A stretch of DNA of 64,000 nt from Anastrepha obliqua (GCF_027943255.1 NC_072896.1:45286501-45350500); one strand, 5' to 3'; shown: positions 31,919 to 43,799, counted from the first letter of the stretch. Notes: a model not told the origin generated them from the sequence alone. Made by a program: numbers and translations.

Positions 31919-34287
31919 ATGCCAAAAGCAAGTTGCGCCTTGTGTCCTAAAACGTAGCCTGAAAAAGTAATCAAGATGTTCCACGTTCCAACGAACGTAA
32001 TGAAAAGAAAAATGTAGTCGAAATCGTGCGTCGTCGATATAAACCCATATTCGAAAATTTGCTCTTGGCATTTTTCACCTATGGACTATATATGTATGTG
32101 GTTCGGATGCAAAAAGGGTTAGGTTATCAGGAGATGCGTTACCGACGGCAGTGGAAACCCTATCTGAATGGGATGAAACTCAAGTAACTGCTTCCAAATT
32201 TGTCGATGCCTCGACCCAAACCGAGTAAATAATAATTATATAATAAAAACCTCTTGTAGCTAATCTTTTGCTTTAGGTATTATGAAGATTGTCGTGTGGC
32301 AGATCTTCAAATCAAAATTGAAGAATTGCGAACGCGAGTCAAAGTGTTCGAACTTATCATTAATTTTTACGGAGGGACAAATCCGAAAAATTATAGATCC
32401 GCAAAAGAACGTCCACTGGTCATGACAAGATATTTCCTCCGCGATTGCTCTTCACGCAGCTGGGCCAAGGGTCTATGTCCACTTGTGTAAAAATGGTTTT
32501 CCGTACCCTTGCGAATCCACGATTCGAAAATGGTTGCAAAAGATGAAGATTGATGATGGAGTACTGAATTTCTCCTTGAATGTCATGCGAGCCACGAGTG
32601 GCATACCCGTCGCAGATAGACTCTGCATAATGATGAAATGAAAGTGCAATCCGTTTATGAATACGACCAGTCAAGCGACACTATTCGCAAACCGTGCAAC
32701 TACGTGGAATTAGCCATTCTACGTGGACTTAAGTCTTCATGGAAGCAGCCGGCTTTTTGTGCGTACGACTGCAAAATGACAAAGGCAATTTTGGAGAACA
32801 TCATCATGAAAATTCAAGAGTCCGGGTTTACAGTGGTCGGTATTGTGTCAGATATGGGAGCAGGAAATCAGTCTTTGTGGAAGGAGTTGAAAGTGTCGAG
32901 TGGTATGCGAACTTGTTTTCAAAATTTGCCGTTTCGTTTCGCAACCATATATATTTTCTTAGAGCAAACGTGGTTTTCAAATCCAGCAGTGGATGGGAAA
33001 ATATTTGAGCTTGCGGACGTTCCGCACTTACTTAAACTGCTTCGAAATCACTTCCTCGACACTGGATACATGTGTAAACTGCTGACTTCAAGAACCATTG
33101 CTCAGTTGCTCGCTTTAACGTCGGTATCAGACGCTTCCATAACACACAAACTTAGTGAGGAACATCTCACAGTTCATCATGCTGGGCGTCAAAAGGTGAA
33201 ATTGGCTGCCCAATTGTTCTCACACAGCACTTCAAGCGCAATACGACGGGTTTATTCGCTAGGCCATGAAATGTATAACGCTGTAGAAACAGCGGAGTTT
33301 GTGGAAATTGTGAACGACTGGTTCGACATTTCTAATTCGAAATTTTCAACAATCCAATCAGTGCCAACGAAAAAACCTTTTGGCATGGATTTGTTAAATC
33401 AAAAGGAATTCATCCACAAAGTTGACGTATGTATGAGAAATACAAGGGCCATTGGACGCCAATCGCTTTTACCCTTTCAAAAGGGAATCCTAATGAGCAC
33501 TAATTCGCTCAAAGGTTTACATCGCTATGTTCAGGAAAGGTATGGCATGGAGTACATCTTGACACACCGATTAAATCAAGACATAATTGAGCACTTTTTT
33601 GGAGCGATGCGAGCGAAAGGGGGTATGGTTCGACAACCCAAACCCACTTCAATTCAAATATAGATTGCGGAAATATTTGCTAGGTAATATTTAAGCATAA
33701 TATGTATGTAGTAAATGTTTGACATATGGAAATGTATTTATCAACATGGAAATGTATTAATTATAGCCCGCAATACGGAAAGCTTCGCTTCTCGTGGAAA
33801 CGTAGAGACGGATGCAAGTGAGTGGCTTCGCCTCAATGACGTTTCAACGGAACGCTTAAAAACTTTCCTTAGTGATGATGAGGTGGTTTCTGAGGAATTT
33901 ATGTTTTCCACTGAGTTGGCATTTCCTAATGAAGTAGGACAAAAAGAAAATTTTAATGGCTTGCACGAAGACGCCGTAGAATATATAGCAGGCTATATCG
34001 TATGTAAACTAGGCTTAACGGAACATGAGCCTTCTTTTACATGGATCGACGAATTATCGAAGGGTTCTTTAACAAAGCCAACAACAAATTTCCTAAATTT
34101 GATAAAACAGATGGCATCTGTATTGCGTAACTTCAATGGCGACAAAATTTCAAATATTCCAAATTATTTGGAGAAACTTTTAAAACTGTCCTCACACATA
34201 AGTGCCAGCATGGACATAAAAAAACTATTGTTCAAAATGCGTATATATCAAAGAATAAAAAAACTTAACAAATCATTAAGAAAATAG
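31919..34287 (+). pseudogene. P-type transposase, THAP9-like
   Basis: 5' to 3': a decayed THAP start (MPKASCALCPKT, stop, then MFHVPTNVMKRK), an exon with TASKFVDASTQTE at a GT donor (about 32227), a zipper exon (DLQIKIEELRTRVKVFEL), an HTH segment (VYVHLCKNGFPYPCESTIRK), frameshift at about 32630, DEMKVQSVYEYDQ (first Asp), VVGIVSDMGAGNQSLWKELK (second Asp), FELADVPHLLKLLRNHF, NQDIIEHFFGAMRAKGG (catalytic Glu region), frameshift at about 33640, LQFKYRLRKYLLG, an intron to about 33764, then VEYIAGYIVCKLGL, SFTWIDELSKGSLTKPTTNF and a basic end. The longest open part is 341 residues (32638-33663). At least three lesions make it non-functional. Confidence 0.85.
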
Positions 34288-34767
34288 GAGCCCAGGTGAA
34301 TAGAAGTTCATAACATAACATACATATAAAAGATGCTAAAAGTCAGTACATTTACGTTCGTATAGATGACTTCTGTGCGTCGTTTTCTTTTTAATAATTC
34401 ACAACCAACATAGTTTGTTATACATTTGGGAGAACCAATGAACGTAACAGTACGCTGTAAGTAGATCTTCGATCAAATCTTCGATCAAATCTTCGCACTT
34501 TCCGTCTACAAGGGACGCAAGTCGTAGTTATATATGCATTTGAAGTTAACAATTTTTAAGACTTCTGGTTTTCAGGTTTTCGGTTTCTGCGCAAGTTCAA
34601 CGTCCCTATATCTGCTCGAATCAGTGCAGCGTTCCTACATCCATACGAGCCACTTTCTGCAATTTTTCTCATTGCATTTGATTGACGTAAATTTATGAAT
34701 TATATTAGCAATATATGAAATATTTGTTTTAGACCATATGAATACATTTTCCCAACACTTACTAATA

Positions 34768-35545
34768 AAGCATTTTTCAGTAAGAGCGCTTCAACTTTTT
34801 TTTTGAATAAAACACAACCGGTTTGACTTTTTTAACTAGTTTTTTTTTTTATTATCGAGTTTGAACATATACATACATTTAAGTATGAAATTCGATTTCT
34901 TTTGCATGACCACCGCGTGTACGTTTTACGAAGTCCAATCGTTGAACCCAATTTTCGACCACTCTTTTGCATAAATCGGCCGAAATTCCAGCAATTTCGC
35001 GTTCAATATTGGCTCTGAGCTCACAAATCGTCGCCGGCTTGTTACTGTAGACCAATGACTTCACATAACCCCAAAGAAAATAGTCTAGAGGCGTCAAATC
35101 ACACGAGCGCGGCGGCCATTCGACCGGTCCATTTCTGGAAATAATGCGCTCATCGAACTTACTCTTCAACAAATCAATTGTAGCGTGTGCTGTGTGGTTT
35201 GTGGCCCCGTCCTGTTGAAACCACATGCCGTCTAAGTCCATACCATTCAATTGCGGCCAAAAATAATCGTTTATCATGTCGCGGTATCGATTTCCATTCA
35301 CAGTAACGTGGCGATCGTTCTCGTCAACGAAAAAATATGGGCCAATTAGGCCGCCGGCATGTAAACCGCACCAAACAGTGATTTTTGCGGGATGCAACGG
35401 TGCCTTATGAATCACGTGTGGATTGCTTTCCATGATGAAATGTATACTAATGAAGTTTACAAATGACAAGCGAAAAATAAAAAATATTGCGTCGTTCGCC
35501 CTCCCTATCGGAAAAAAGTTGAAGCGCACCTATTGAAAAACGCCT
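34768..35545 (-). mobile_element. Internally deleted mariner (rosa/DD41D-like)
   Basis: TA flanks at 34766-34767 and 35546-35547. Ends AAGCATTTTTCAGTAAGAGC and (reverse complement) AGGCGTTTTTCAATAGGTGC. Its minus-strand frame (34879-35529) keeps the C-terminal half of the transposase: KITVWCGLHAGGLIGPYFFV, MWFQQDGATNHTAHATIDLL, WPPRSCDLTPLDYFLWGYVK, ending RTRGGHAKEIEFHT. The HTH and first catalytic Asp are deleted. 18085-18388 is the same family. Confidence 0.88.
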
Positions 35546-36369
35546 TATTAGGGCCAAGTATATTAAGGTAAACAAACTTTTAACTATAAACTGCTAAACT
35601 TGTAGTAAAAAATATGCTCGGAAATCTACATAAAAGCTTATTTTGTTTACTTGCAGCATTTCCTTTTTAATGTAATGAAAATACTCCGTTAGAGACTCCA
35701 TGTTTATACTTTTTCTCGTTTCACATCTAACTGATGTTTGTTTTACAACTACGAACTAACTTAAAACACATACTTAGGTAACAAAACATACATAGTTCTG
35801 CGTGCTCTTGTGTTGTTAGATAAACATCGAAAATATTCCAAATAAATATTATATTTGCTTTAAAAGAAACAAGAACAAGAACAAGAATTGTTTTATTTTA
35901 ATGTAGTTTAAATATCCAATATATGTACTTAGTTGTTTCTAATTACAGGACTAATTAGCTACTTTACATACTTTTTTACTACCTTTAGGCAAGAAGGGGA
36001 AAACATGTTTCCACTGTTGCCAACTCCAGAAAATCTGAGTCGCTAGGGCTAACATCAAAAGTCGCTAGATAGTCGCTAACTCCATCAGGAGCGGATCCTA
36101 AATTTCATTCTGAGAGGTGCCCAGGAGGCCAGCTGCGGACTTAAAATTTGTAGATGAATAATAATTAAACCAGTAATACTAACTCTACTGAAATTTGAGG
36201 AAAAATGTAATAAAACTTTTACAAAATTCATTCGGAAGCTGTTAAATAAATATAGGTGTCTTTTTCATGTCACTTTTCCCCTATTGATAATATATATTCA
36301 ATTATTTAACCAAATTTGTTACTCTAATGTTTTGTAGGAAATATTTTTAAGTACGTTCGTTGTAGTTTG

Positions 36370-36489
36370 TTTTTATTTGAGGTCGAAGAATTAACAGACG
36401 ATAAACCCAGTGAAGAATTAGAAATCTCTTTTGAAGATGTTTTATGGAATGATGAGAGAATGGACTCATCGGACATTAAAGAAGAATAA
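36370..36489 (+). other. Small acidic open frame in the hAT 3' part
   Basis: Plus-strand reading ends FEVEELTDDKPSEELEISFE and ..SSDIKEE before a stop at 36487. It resembles an acidic protein tail; not assigned. Confidence 0.2.
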
Positions 36490-36781
36490 ATTATTTGTTA
36501 ACTTACCTACCTGTCAATTAAGTGGAATATAGAAAATAAGAAAATTATATATTAGCATAAAATTAAGAAATCATACATAACAAATCTTTTTGTACATCTA
36601 ATGCCTAATGTTTAATTAAGTATATTATGATCATTGTAACGATCAGATAAATTCTTTAAATTCCAATTTCACATCAGATCAAAAAATATGTGTGCTATTC
36701 ATCTTCATCGTCTTCACTTAGTAAATTAAATAATTCTTCAGTCTCATGCTCATCTGATAAAGTTGCAGTTGAAGTAGAGGG

Positions 36782-38743
36782 TTAAATGTCGTCTAAAAAC
36801 TGATATTGCTGTTCAACGGGTTTTGTTGTAAAGGAATAACTTTTGTTGGTTCCAATGAGTTGCAGCACTTCCGGCGATATTTCAAACGATGTACAATCTT
36901 TATTTTGTTTTTTTAACTGATCTCTCAACAGAATTAGTGCATTAATTGTGTTTAACGACATTCTGTTGCGTTGTTTTGTTTTTATAATGTTCATAGAACT
37001 GAATACTCTCTCGACTTCGACATTTGAATGTGGCAAGGATAGAATAGTGATTGCCAGTTTTGAAATCAAAGAAAAAGGATTCTCTCCTGCGGCATTTTTG
37101 TACTGTAAAACTTCACTCCAAAATTGAACAGTGTTTGATTATTCCACTTAATGAAGTTGATATTATGCCATTCTTGCAGCATACCATCTCTGAAATCGTC
37201 ATTAAAACCCAATTCTTTGGCTACATCGGCTATTGCATTATTTTTATTTACTTTTAATATTTCTTCAACATTTAACAACGACATTTTTTTCAGAATAGCG
37301 ACATTACTTGGTAGTCTTTGTTGAATCTCCTTCATGAGTTTCAGACTAAATTCAATGCATCTCTTCTTCAAATCATTTTTATTTTCTTACGGCAAACTTG
37401 ACTGAAAAAATTTCTGTTCAAATGCAAAGCCAAGGTGGGGACTAGCGTACATACATTCGTTCGGAACTATTGTCGTCAACAAATCAACAGTTGGAAAAAC
37501 TATGTTTTTTCCTAGCGATTGTATGAGAAACATAAGAGTGTCGAGTAATTTTGTGGGGTCATTGTTTTCACCTTCAAATGCTTTTTGTGCTATTTGTACG
37601 TCTTTTAAAGTATGCTTAAGGTGAAACATGTAAAGTTGACTTAAGTCGTCACAATACATCTGGTACAAAAGATCAGCTGTGTGGCAATTGTCTTGAACTC
37701 TTGAAAGTGAAAAATGTAGCTTTAGTTCTTCCCATTGCTCCAGAATCCTGCGTACAGCTGGTTCAATTGAAATCCAACGAGTTGCACAGACTTTCAAAAT
37801 TTTTAGCGGCTGTTTCCCGCAATTTATTGTTTCATAAATTTTTTTATATTCTCCTTGCCTTTTGGGAGAAATCGAAAACCAATTGTAGGTTTCCCGTACA
37901 AGAAATTCTATGTGTCTGGGTATAGTATTTACTAACGCGTGTGAAGCCGCAAGTTGTAGAGAGTGACATACGCAACGAATCAATACCAAATGTGATAAGC
38001 CATATTCTCTCTTGAGCAGTTCGAAAAGACCATTATTTACTCCGACCATTACAGAGGCATTATCAGTACAAATTCCTACCATATTAGCCTTTGGGATTTT
38101 AAGATTTTTCAAAGAATTCACAAGAACAGCAGATAGGTTTTGAGCGTCTGCAGTTTCCACTGAGGCAAGCTTGAGAAATGCTGATCTAATGGTTTGGTTT
38201 TTTATACTATAGTACCTTATTTCGATTCCTAGTGTTTTTGAAACTGATACATCTGTGGATTCATCTATTAGTACACTATATTTTTGATTACCTATATCGT
38301 GAACCAATGATTGCGTAAAATATGGGGCCAAAACTTCGGTTATAATGTTAGCACACTTTGTACGATGTAATTGCATGTTTTTAGCGCTTTCATCAGTGGA
38401 AAACAACTTTTGATCTACAGTTGAAATGGAGCAATGTTCAGCAATGAATAGAGAAAGGGCACCTTCCGCTCTGCTTGATATTCTAACCGTAGTTTTCGGA
38501 GCAATTTTCACAGGTAAAATGGTTTGTGTTTTTTTTAAATCCAATTTTTGTTTGTGCTTATTAGATTTTAAATGTTTTTTAACATCACTTAGTTTAGCAT
38601 AAAATTCTGTTACACATATTTGACATCTTGCTTTAGTTGAATCTCCAAAGACTGGTTTCAGCCATCCCTTGAATTCAGGCTGTGTTTCCCATACATCTTG
38701 ATACTTTTGAACGTACTGCTTTTTTTTTCAGAGGTAAATCCAT
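36782..38743 (-). pseudogene. hAT transposase with BED finger, three lesions
   Basis: From ATG at 38743: MDLPLKKK, a slip in an A run, then PEFKGWLKPVFGDSTK and a BED-type finger (CQICVTEFY...HLKSNKH). The catalytic domain follows in one 385-codon frame (38544-37387): SVLIDESTDVSVSKTLGIEI (first Asp), MVGICTDNASVMVGVNN (second Asp), VLIRCVCHSLQLAASHAL, LKVCATRWISIEPAVRRIL (hAT RW motif). A TAA at about 37385 and a frameshift near 37070 precede the dimerisation domain: ISKLAITILSLPHSNVEVER, VFSSMNIIKTKQRNRMS. All hAT blocks are present in order, so the gene was full length before three small lesions. Confidence 0.85.
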
Positions 38744-39306
38744 ATTTTATATTTACTTAAAATGAATTAAAAAGGACGCTAGAGGATAGTAAACAATCAA
38801 CTGAGCCGATATCAATTCAATTGCTTCACGTACAGAACATAATAAAATCCGGGGATTCCCCGACCGCATTGCTCTTATGTGATCAGTGGTAAAAATAATT
38901 TGGTTACTCATTACAACTGCGTGAAACAAGGTCGATAATTTATCGACGATAACACACCAATAGGTAGTGCGTTATTTTATCTATAGTCAGTAAATTGTTA
39001 CTGAGTATGGAAGGTAAAGGGGATTCACGGGTAATCAAGTTGACAGAAAAGTATCTAAAACGGTTTTGATTTGCTCTTCAAAAGTCGCCAGATAAGTCGC
39101 TAAATCATTTTTGTCGTCAAAACTTTTTTTTTGTCGCCAAGACTCAAGCAAAAGTCGTCACTTCTAGCGACAAAGTCGCTAAATTGGCAACACTGCATGT
39201 TTCCCACTTCCTCCATCCTTCGTAAATGCAGCCCTAAAATAAGGGAGTGTCAAAGCACCCTTGTCGCTACTTACCTAACCTGCTATAATTGAATCATGTG
39301 CATGAC

Positions 39307-40074
39307 CTACCTTTTCGACTTTCAGTGAAAGCAATGCAGACAAATTCAAAGAAATAGAGTTCGAGCACGCCTCTAAGTCAGCTTTCATAGATGACTAGAT
39401 TGGAAACTCTTTTTCTCGCGAGAGCGCTGAAAATGTGCATTTTTATAACCTTCGCCAGTATTCCCATACCAGTAGAAACATGAATTGGGTATTTTTGAAA
39501 TAAAAATTTGCAATTTTAAGGTTTTCACACCACCACTAAGGTATTCAAACGGCGCGTTGCCGAAGTTATTTTTGGGTGCTCTGTTTCCCAATAGTGTAAA
39601 ATACAGCAATAACTAAAAATTTTGATTTAAATGATAAAATATACATACATATGTATGTATTATACATATACATGTATTAATTAAAAGTAGAAGCCGAAAG
39701 TGAATAAGAGGTTTTGTAAATATTCTAAAAACAAGGGCTTTAATTTGATTTATTTCGTTTTAATTTAGCTTGGATGAATAATGAAATTGTATTTTATATG
39801 CTTTATACTATTTTTTCTATTTTTTAAAAAAGTCATTAACATTTGCGAAACACATAGTGTTCGTTTTGAAGTTTGGAGAGCTAATCTTTCTATTATAAAA
39901 TTAAAAAAAAAGCTACAACTATCGCATTTACTACAACATGAAAAGAGTCTAACATTTTTCATTTTGTCAAATAAAATCTGACTTAAGCCTATCGTCTGTG
40001 ACAGGTTCAATTAAATTCTGCCTGAAAGATAACTTCTAACTCCTTTACGTAATCTAAAAATCCCCGGGGCGGCT
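39307..40074. other. Spacer sharing a repeat with 56080-56200
   Basis: 39405-39500 (gcgagagcgctgaaaatgtg ... cagtagaaacatgaattggg) matches about 56108-56190 (gcgagagcgctgtaaaaatg ... accaattgggtat) in the same orientation. The rest is AT-rich with tatg/catac repeats at 39640-39675. Confidence 0.55.
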
Positions 40075-40831
40075 AGGTTGGTGTCGAAATTCTGTATGTA
40101 CAAAATTCTAAAAACAAAATTCTGCTTTTTAAAATTCTGTTTTTTTTAAATTCTGTTTTTTTAAAATTCTGCTTTTTTAAAATTCTGCTTTCTAAAATTC
40201 TGCTTTCAAAATTCTGTATTACAAAATTCTGTATTAAAATATAATGTTAACAATGTTAAAGAGGGAATGTAATTATTTAATTTATTATTACTATTATTAT
40301 TTATTATTATTCGAGATATTAAATAAAAAAAAATAATAATAATAATAATAATAATAATTTTTTGTTTAGTTTCGATAGAATCCACAGTATTTTTGCGTAG
40401 AACTTCTTTTGGCGTGGGCGGCCTTCGGCCGCGCTTCAAAAAAATAACCCTCATCAGTCCAACTCCGGCTACGCAATCCACCGAATTTTTGCGTAGAACT
40501 CTTCTAAAAAAAACGAACAGCTGCGAAGAATTTTAAGAAAAGAAATGAATTAAGTCACACTACATATTTAAAAAGAATTCCAAAAAATATTGTAATTGGC
40601 TAAACTAAAATATTGTTATCGCTTAAACATATACATATGTATATTTATGGAATAAATGTTTATTTTGTTCCTTCTTGTATGACGAAAATCACAAAACTTG
40701 AATAAAGCAGAATTTTTCGCATTAAACATGCAGAATTTTGAAAAAGCAGAATTTTAAAAAGCAGAATTTTTTTGCAATTTACAGAATTTTGTCACCCAGA
40801 ATTTTGTAATACAGAATAATGACACGCTCCC
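40075..40831. mobile_element. MULE element, short copy 2 (inverted)
   Basis: Left end GGTTGGTGTCGAAATTCTG and right end (reverse complement) GGGAGCGTGTCATTATTCTG match copy 1 (26121-27818) in the opposite orientation. Flanks GGGCGGCT at 40067-40074 and 40832-40839 give an 8-bp direct repeat (9 with a mismatch). The transposase fragment is absent; the AAAATTCTG arrays and the GC-rich hairpin repeat are kept. Confidence 0.82.
40366..40505 (-). repeat. GC-rich hairpin repeat in MULE copy 2
   Basis: Inverted relative to 27565-27712, including the hairpin GCGGCCTTCGGCCGC at 40418-40432. An adjacent (AAT)n run lies at about 40333-40360. Confidence 0.75.
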
Positions 40832-40839
40832 GGGCGGCT

Positions 40840-41345
40840 CAAAGTGGTGCAAAACTGGAATTTACTATTCAAAACAGTCTACAGCACACATTTCTTCACC
40901 GATTTGCAATTTATTTTTTTTGAATTGCTCAGGATAAAATTGATAACAACTCTGTCGTTGCGGATTTTTAAAATATTTTGCTAATATTGAAATATTTAAA
41001 CAAATACATTTAAAAAACAAAACTTATAAACTTACGAAACTTACAAAATCTTTTAAAAATTAATTATTTTTATGAAACTTGGTATCCGGGGTTTTCTGGG
41101 TCGCTGATTGCAAATATGATGTCAGATTGTCAAAATTCAAAATGGCGGTCAAAATTTTCTTATAGTTAATTATTGTTTATGAAACTTGGTATCCGGTGGT
41201 TTTCGGGGTCGCTGATGACGAATATAATGTCAGATTTTTAAAATTCAAAATGGCGGATCCAATATGGCGGTCGAAATTTCTAAAACTTAATTATTTTTTT
41301 ATGAAACTTGACATACGGGGGTTTTCAGGGTAGCTGATTACGAAT
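40840..41345 (+). repeat. Left long inverted repeat with modules
   Basis: Reverse complement of about 42870-43312 with few mismatches. The inner part holds two to three units of the box pair gtatccggggttttc.gggtcgctgatt and aaaatggcggatccaatatgg. Confidence 0.85.
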
Positions 41346-41852
41346 CTGATATTATAATTCAAACAATTCATTTTTGATGATTCATTACTATGTATTTAAT
41401 AAAATTTGAGTTGTAACCTTTTTTTCAAATGATTTCACCGTATTTTATAATTAATTACACAGTCACATTTTATTATTTACTATTCTTTGAACAATTAAAT
41501 TTGATTATTTATTAAATTTTTTTAGTGGTCATCAACTTGATAAATTTGTTTTTCTCAATTTTAAATTTTATTGAACTGCGTATAGAGAAAAGTAATAGAC
41601 CTTTTCATTTTAATGTTTTGTCCTCTTCTAGCACATGCAATAATGTTTCATTGAAAGAAAGTAAAAAAAATGAAATGATCTATTTGCTAATCCTTATGGA
41701 ATGTAAAAATCTAAATATCAACATTTTGTAACATTTGTTTTCATTTTGTAATCGTGAATATTTTGCATTTTTCAATATTATTCAAAGTCAACTTAATTTT
41801 ATAGTAATATTTAAATACTAAACAAAAAATTTGTAAAGAGTTTAGAGAAAAA

Positions 41853-42401
41853 ATGGGGCTTATAATAGATCAGCCAGCACATGGTTCTGGATCTTCTAAT
41901 GATGGCAACACTGCGCGTACATTTTTTCAGGATATTGAGTTAACATCAGAAATAACAAAAGGTGATAAAGAGTTAATATATAGATTCAGTATAATTTTAA
42001 AAATGTTAAGTGGAAGTAGAAAAGTACCAACAGACTTTTTTAACGACTATACTTACAAAACAGCTGAGTTGTTCATAAAGCTCTATCCCTGGTACTATAT
42101 GCCATCTTCTATTCATAAAGTGTTGATACATGGTGGTAAAGTAATAGAGAAATTTCTACTACCTATAGGGAAATATTCAGAAGAGGCTGCTGAAGCCAGA
42201 AATAAGGATTTCAAACGTTTCAGGGAGTTCAATACTCGTAAAATGTCACGATCCATAACAAATGAAGACTTAATACATAAACTTTTAGTTTCTTCAGACC
42301 TTTACATAGCCTCATTAAGAAAAGAATGGAGAAGCAATTCTGCAGCAAATGATCCCGAAATAGAAGAACTTATACAGCAATTTGAATCAAAGAGAATGTA
42401 A
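41853..42401 (+). pseudogene. Transib transposase C-terminal fragment (RAG1-like)
   Basis: A 182-residue open frame from ATG. Blocks: GSSNDGNTARTFFQDIEL, LIYRFSIILKMLSGSRKVPT, LYPWYYMPSSIHKVLIHGG, FLLPIGKYSEEAAEARNKDF, KRFREFNTRKMSRSITNEDL, LLVSSDLYIASLRKEW. I recognise this as the end of Transib-type transposases; EARNKDFKRFRE fits the helix bearing the catalytic Glu in the RAG1/Transib family (E962 region of RAG1). Both catalytic Asp residues and the DNA-binding region upstream are missing: only about 500 bp of non-coding sequence separates it from the left repeat. A relic, although the remaining frame is clean. Confidence 0.62.
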
Positions 42402-42440
42402 AACTTTGTCTTTAAAATCTACTAGACTATTAGACTATTA

Positions 42441-42738
42441 CTAGACCTCTTGCCTTTACTGGCTGGAGATCTTCTCCCCTTGCCTTTACTAGCTGGAGAT
42501 TTCTTCCTCTTGCCTTTATTGGGTGGAGATCTCTTCCTCTTGTCTTTACTAGCTGGAGATCTTTTCCTCTCGCCTTTACTGGCTGGAGATTTTTTCCTCT
42601 CGCCTTTGCTGGCTGGAGATCTTTTCCCCTTGCCTTTACTGGCTGGAGACCTTTTCCTCTTGCCTTTACTGGCTGGAGAACTTTTCCTCTCACCTTTACT
42701 GACTCGAGATCTTTTCTTCTCGCCTTTACCCTGTTTTG
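42441..42738. repeat. 30-bp minisatellite, about 10 units
   Basis: Unit close to ttgcctttactggctggaga plus tcttttcctc, repeated about ten times with point changes. The unit is a multiple of three, so both strands stay open across it (plus: LPLLAGDLF repeats; minus: basic VKARGKDLQP repeats). It starts about 40 bp after the Transib frame stops. Confidence 0.92.
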
Positions 42739-42779
42739 CAACTTTTCACCGTATCAGATCTACCATTTCAAGTTTAGGA

Positions 42780-43312
42780 ATATTAACATCGGATTTGTAA
42801 TCAACGACCCCAAAAACCCTCAAGTAACAAGTTTCAAGCGAATTCGATTGGATTTAAAAAAGTTTCTCCGCCATATTGGATCCGCCATTTTGAATTTTGC
42901 AAATATGATATCAGATTCGTAATCAGCTACCCTGAAAACCCCCGTATGTCAAGTTTCATAAAAAATAATTAAGTTTTAGAAATTTCGACCGCCATATTGG
43001 ATCCGCCATTTTGAATTTAAAAAATCTGACATTATATTTGCAATCAGCGACCCAGAAAACCCCCGGATACCAAGTTTCATAAAAATAATTAATTTTTAAA
43101 AGATTTTGTAAGTTTTGTAAGTTTTTAAGTTTTGTTTTTTAAATGTATTTGTTTAAATATTTCAATATTAGCAAAATATTTTAAAAATCCGCAACGACAG
43201 AGTTGTTAGCAATTTTATCCTGAGCAATTAAAAAAAAATAAATTGCAAATCGGTCAAGAAATGTGTGCTGTAGACTGTTTTGAATAGTAAATTCCAGTTT
43301 TGCACCACTGTG
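42780..43312 (-). repeat. Right long inverted repeat with modules
   Basis: Partner of 40840-41345; three module units (about 42783-42900, 42901-43015, 43016-43090) followed by the unique terminal 200 bp. Confidence 0.85.
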
Positions 43313-43317
43313 CGGCT

Positions 43318-43799
43318 TTAGTAAGTCACAGAAACACGCATAGGCATTTTCCTTAAGAAAATCAACTTCTAAATCAGAAATTTCTTCTACACTAAGGATA
43401 TGTAAGGTGTGTTCTGGCCGTGGCAGACCCTGAAATTCTTTCCATGAGAGATCTTGTACTAATGATCATTGCACAAGCTTTCTATTCTCTGATAAAATCT
43501 TTCAATACAAAAGTTTTCATTTTGCTAGGCGAGCTTGCAATTACCGTTGATTACCCCGGAATTTTTTAAACAAATTGGAAACCATATAGGGTGTAATCCT
43601 AACACTCCTACCACCTCCTCTTCTTATTTGACCGAAGTAGTGTTCTAAATTACGCTGGCACAAACGTCTGGTTTGCAAATTCCTAAAATCTTTGTTTCAC
43701 AAAAATCGCCACAAACGCTTCAAGCTACTTATGTTCAAAATCCAACCCTTAATGTAAATAAAAGAAGAAGTCATGTCAGACCCAGGCTCATCTTTTATT
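43318..43799. other. Spacer or P-like 3' flank
   Basis: No recognisable coding; probably the 3' part of the neighbouring P/THAP-like relic. Confidence 0.3.

Larger units (their letters stand above)
36012..39195. mobile_element. hAT element
   Basis: Flanked by the perfect 8-bp duplication CATGTTTC (36004-36011, 39196-39203). Ends: left CACTGTTGCCAACTCC, right (reverse complement) CAGTGTTGCCAATTTAGCG, with gtcgcta motifs repeated inside both ends. A BED-finger hAT transposase runs on the minus strand. It is nested in the P-type element. Confidence 0.92.
31152..39298. mobile_element. P-type element with nested mariner and hAT
   Basis: Inverted ends of about 50 bp: left CATGATTCAATTATAGAAGG, right (reverse complement) CATGATTCAATTATAGCAGG, beginning CATGAT like P elements. 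An 8-bp duplication TGCATGAC flanks it (31144-31151 and 39299-39306); one extra G at 31152 precedes the left CATG. The transposase pseudogene is at 31919-34287. The element is about 8.1 kb because of later insertions at 34768-35545 (mariner) and 36012-39195 (hAT); without them it is about 4.2 kb. Confidence 0.85.
40840..43312. mobile_element. Transib-like (RAG1-related) element remnant
   Basis: Ends: right (reverse complement) CACAGTGGTGCAAAACTGGA, left CAAAGTGGTGCAAAACTGGA, so the right end starts with the heptamer CACAGTG and the left differs by one base. A 5-bp GC-rich duplication CGGCT lies at 40835-40839 and 43313-43317. Transib elements have 5-bp GC-rich target duplications and CAC-starting heptamer-like ends. 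Inverted repeats extend about 450 bp inward, including repeated gccatattggatccgccat modules. The interior codes for a protein end resembling the Transib transposase C-terminus. Confidence 0.68.

Noticed and set aside
42430..42800. Basic repeat protein (minus) and hydrophobic repeat protein (plus)
   Set aside because: Both are readings of the same 30-bp minisatellite, with no upstream gene structure; reported as a repeat instead.
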